Shown piece after piece: positions 62,613 to 64,000 of a DNA stretch of 64,000 nt. Below the pieces are notes generated by a model, which saw only the letters and a list, made by a program, of their open reading frames with translations, had not been told where the DNA came from and did no database searches. Location of the stretch: NCBI GenBank assembly GCA_016933255.1, contig JAFGBF010000026.1, positions 62,001 to 126,000 on the forward strand, in the 5' to 3' direction. Position numbers and translations under genes: made by a program. The stretch is from Candidatus Krumholzibacteriota bacterium. GTDB lineage: Bacteria; Krumholzibacteriota; Krumholzibacteriia; Krumholzibacteriales; Krumholzibacteriaceae. Numbering within the stretch: the first letter of the stretch is position 1; the number at the start of each line of letters is the position of its first letter.

Positions 62613-63548
62613 ATGAGGGGGCGTTGTCTTATTTCCTTTCTCAAGAATAAATATCTTATATTGGTGCCTGCTTTTGTATTGATCATGTCTGCGCTGGCAT
62701 GTGAGAAAAAAGGACTGCTGCAGGAGGTAGAGGAAGAGTATGCAAAAGGGAATTACCACGAAGCGCTCTTTCTGGTAAAACATAACTTCCGGCGCGGCGG
62801 CGAGAGGACGCCCGATCTGCTTTTTATATCCGGCAAGGCCTTTCTGAAACTTGGAAGGGAATCCGAGGCGGACGATTCGTTCAGGGAGGTATACGGCATA
62901 GACAGCCTCTGGGCTCCAAGGCTCGCCGAAGTCCTGCAGAATGAGGCTATCGAAAACCTTGAAAAGGGTCATGACGCAAAAGGCAGGCGCTTTATCCTGA
63001 GAGCGGTGGATTACAGGAACGACATTGATTTTGGGGAGTATAATGCTGAGGTAGGCGAGCTTCTCCTCGATCGAAAGGATTATGACGGAGCGGTATTGTA
63101 TTTCACAAGATATCTGGAGGACCGTTCTGATACGATCGGCGCCGCGCAGGTGATGATCGATCTCGGAGCAGCATATGAGGCGCGCGGAGAAATGCTCAGA
63201 GCTATAGATCTCTACAGGCTGTTTCAGGAGAGGTATCCGAAGAGCCGGCTCGTCTCGACTGTGAACTGGAGGCTTGAGAATCTACTTTTAAACGCGGGCG
63301 AGGAGCTTTTCAGCGGCGGTGAAACGGAAGAATCCGAGAACCTTTTGCTGGAACTTGCAGAATCAGCTGACAATCCCCTTGTCAGGGAGAAAGTCAATTT
63401 TATGCTGGCCCGGATCTTTGAATCGAAACTTGAGTTCGCAAAGGCAATAGAATATTACAAGAAAGTCGTTTACATGAATCTTGGTTCAAGCGGCAGACTG
63501 GTTGAAAATGCGAAGGAAAGGATTGTGGAGCTTGAAAAAGAAAGGTAG
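62613..63548 (+). CDS. TPR-repeat lipoprotein
   Basis: About 311 residues. 'YLILVPAFVLIMSALACEKK' is a lipoprotein signal with ALAC lipobox. About six TPR-like units follow ('EEEYAKGNYHEALFLVKHNF', 'ISGKAFLKLGRESEADDSFR', 'LGAAYEARGEMLRAIDLYRL', 'LARIFESKLEFAKAIEYYKK'). The build resembles BamD-type and other outer membrane assembly lipoproteins, and bamD follows with overlap, but the partner is unknown. ATG 62613 is preferred to the GTG just before it; no strong ribosome site. Confidence 0.8.
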   Translation: MRGRCLISFLKNKYLILVPAFVLIMSALACEKKGLLQEVEEEYAKGNYHEALFLVKHNFRRGGERTPDLLFISGKAFLKLGRESEADDSFREVYGIDSLWAPRLAEVLQNEAIENLEKGHDAKGRRFILRAVDYRNDIDFGEYNAEVGELLLDRKDYDGAVLYFTRYLEDRSDTIGAAQVMIDLGAAYEARGEMLRAIDLYRLFQERYPKSRLVSTVNWRLENLLLNAGEELFSGGETEESENLLLELAESADNPLVREKVNFMLARIFESKLEFAKAIEYYKKVVYMNLGSSGRLVENAKERIVELEKER

Positions 63549-64000
63549 ATATATATCGGGGGCAGGGGTTGCTGTTCTCCTGATCTCAGTGATTTTGACC
63601 AGTTCGTGCGGGGGCCCCTATACGGCAAAAAAGGTCAATCAGCCGGATTCAAAACTTCTTCTCGCAGATGAACTCCTCAAAAAAGAGAGATATGCCGAGG
63701 CTGCGGCCGAGTATAAAGACTTCCTTGCTGTCTTTGCGGGGGATGAGAGGTCGGATTTTGCCCAATTCATGCTCGCTGAATGCCTCAGACTCGAGGAAGA
63801 TTATACTATGGCGGCGATCGAGTACAGGATCCTTATCAATGATTACGGGTACAGCGAATATATCGACGATGCATTTTACCTTGAGGGATTATGTTCTTTC
63901 ATGCAGAGCCAGAGACCGGAGAGGGACCAGACAAAAACATACGAAGCTCTCAGCAGGATCAACCGTTTCCTGAGGCTATTTCCCAACAGCCCGAGAAAAG
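63523..64000 (+). CDS. bamD: Outer membrane assembly lipoprotein BamD (5' part; runs off the window)
   Basis: About 159 residues are visible. 'VAVLLISVILTSSCGGPY' is a lipoprotein signal; TPR units of the BamD/YfiO type follow: 'ADELLKKERYAEAAAEYKDF', 'AQFMLAECLRLEEDYTMAAI', 'YSEYIDDAFYLEGLCSFMQS', and the BamD-typical 'DQTKTYEALSRINRFLRLFP'. It belongs to the BAM complex that inserts beta-barrels such as the PorV/FadL-like protein here. TTG 63523 has AAGGA five bases upstream; TTG 63532 is an alternative. It overlaps the end of the preceding lipoprotein gene by about 25 bases. Confidence 0.85.
   Translation, partial: MWSLKKKGRYISGAGVAVLLISVILTSSCGGPYTAKKVNQPDSKLLLADELLKKERYAEAAAEYKDFLAVFAGDERSDFAQFMLAECLRLEEDYTMAAIEYRILINDYGYSEYIDDAFYLEGLCSFMQSQRPERDQTKTYEALSRINRFLRLFPNSPRK

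Noticed and set aside
1-64000. CRISPR arrays, insertion sequences, integrases or prophage
   Set aside because: No array of regularly spaced repeats, no transposase or integrase motifs; the only tandem repeats are two-copy units at 23218-23257 and 28722-28751.

Overview
The window is a chromosomal segment of a diderm (Gram-negative type) bacterium, most likely from the FCB superphylum. Several features support this. A secreted subtilase ends in a 'CPNPFNPNTEIRFNL...KKMILLR' FlgD-like/type IX sorting domain, as is common in Latescibacterota, Krumholzibacteriota, Zixibacteria-like and related lineages. A DUF4837 lipoprotein, a DUF4292/LolB-like lipoprotein and a PorV/FadL-like outer membrane protein are present. 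There are also lipid A/LPS heptose genes, BamD and many short TPR lipoproteins. TTG and GTG starts with strong AGGAGG ribosome sites are frequent. I cannot name a genus. No CRISPR, transposase, phage or integrase gene was seen.

Region by region. 0-6.3 kb: end of a MOCOS-like class V aminotransferase, a PhzF-like isomerase, a UMF1-type MFS transporter, a dodecin-like protein, an NfeD-SPFH pair and an orphan ATP-grasp ligase. 6.3-15.0 kb (minus strand): an eight-gene unit of two LTxxQ/Spy-like periplasmic proteins, an ECF sigma factor, a small one-helix membrane protein, a CnrX/Spy-like membrane-anchored sensor, then outer-membrane factor, membrane-fusion protein and RND pump. This layout resembles cnrYXH-CBA metal-resistance loci, but the pump is of the HAE (drug/hydrophobe) class. 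15.2-17.3 kb: a divergent BlaI-BlaR1 pair whose BlaR1 carries a TPR tail instead of a beta-lactam sensor. 17.5-23.1 kb: dprA, a DUF362 ferredoxin-type protein, an LpxL-type acyltransferase (apparently with an unusual start codon), DUF3467 and a GT39-like membrane glycosyltransferase. 23.5-32 kb: the 1081-residue secreted subtilase, a B12/radical SAM enzyme related to hopanoid methylases, a Na+/solute symporter and two unknown envelope proteins.

32-45 kb is mostly core metabolism: heptose kinase and adenylyltransferase, a cyclic-2,3-diphosphoglycerate-synthetase homologue, sucCD, ndk, and then the classic yceD-rpmF-plsX-fabH-fabD-fabG-acpP-fabF-rnc fatty acid/ribosome cluster, ended by a new cysteine-rich protein. 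45-52 kb is an envelope/regulation block. It holds an outer membrane beta-barrel protein and a TPR protein fired from back-to-back consensus promoters, a lipoprotein, an ECF sigma/zinc-finger anti-sigma pair with a strong terminator, a DUF4837 lipoprotein and a TPR protein. 52-64 kb: efp, accB, a pilT-type ATPase lodged between accB and accC, comB-like phosphatase, a ThiD2-ThiE fusion, ftsK, rimO, then an unknown exported protein, a TPR lipoprotein and the start of bamD.

The most interesting items are the Cnr-like sigma/sensor/RND operon with its divergent BlaI-BlaR1-TPR neighbour, the cysteine-rich protein after rnc, the apparent AUC start of the acyltransferase gene, and pilT inside the acetyl-CoA carboxylase operon.
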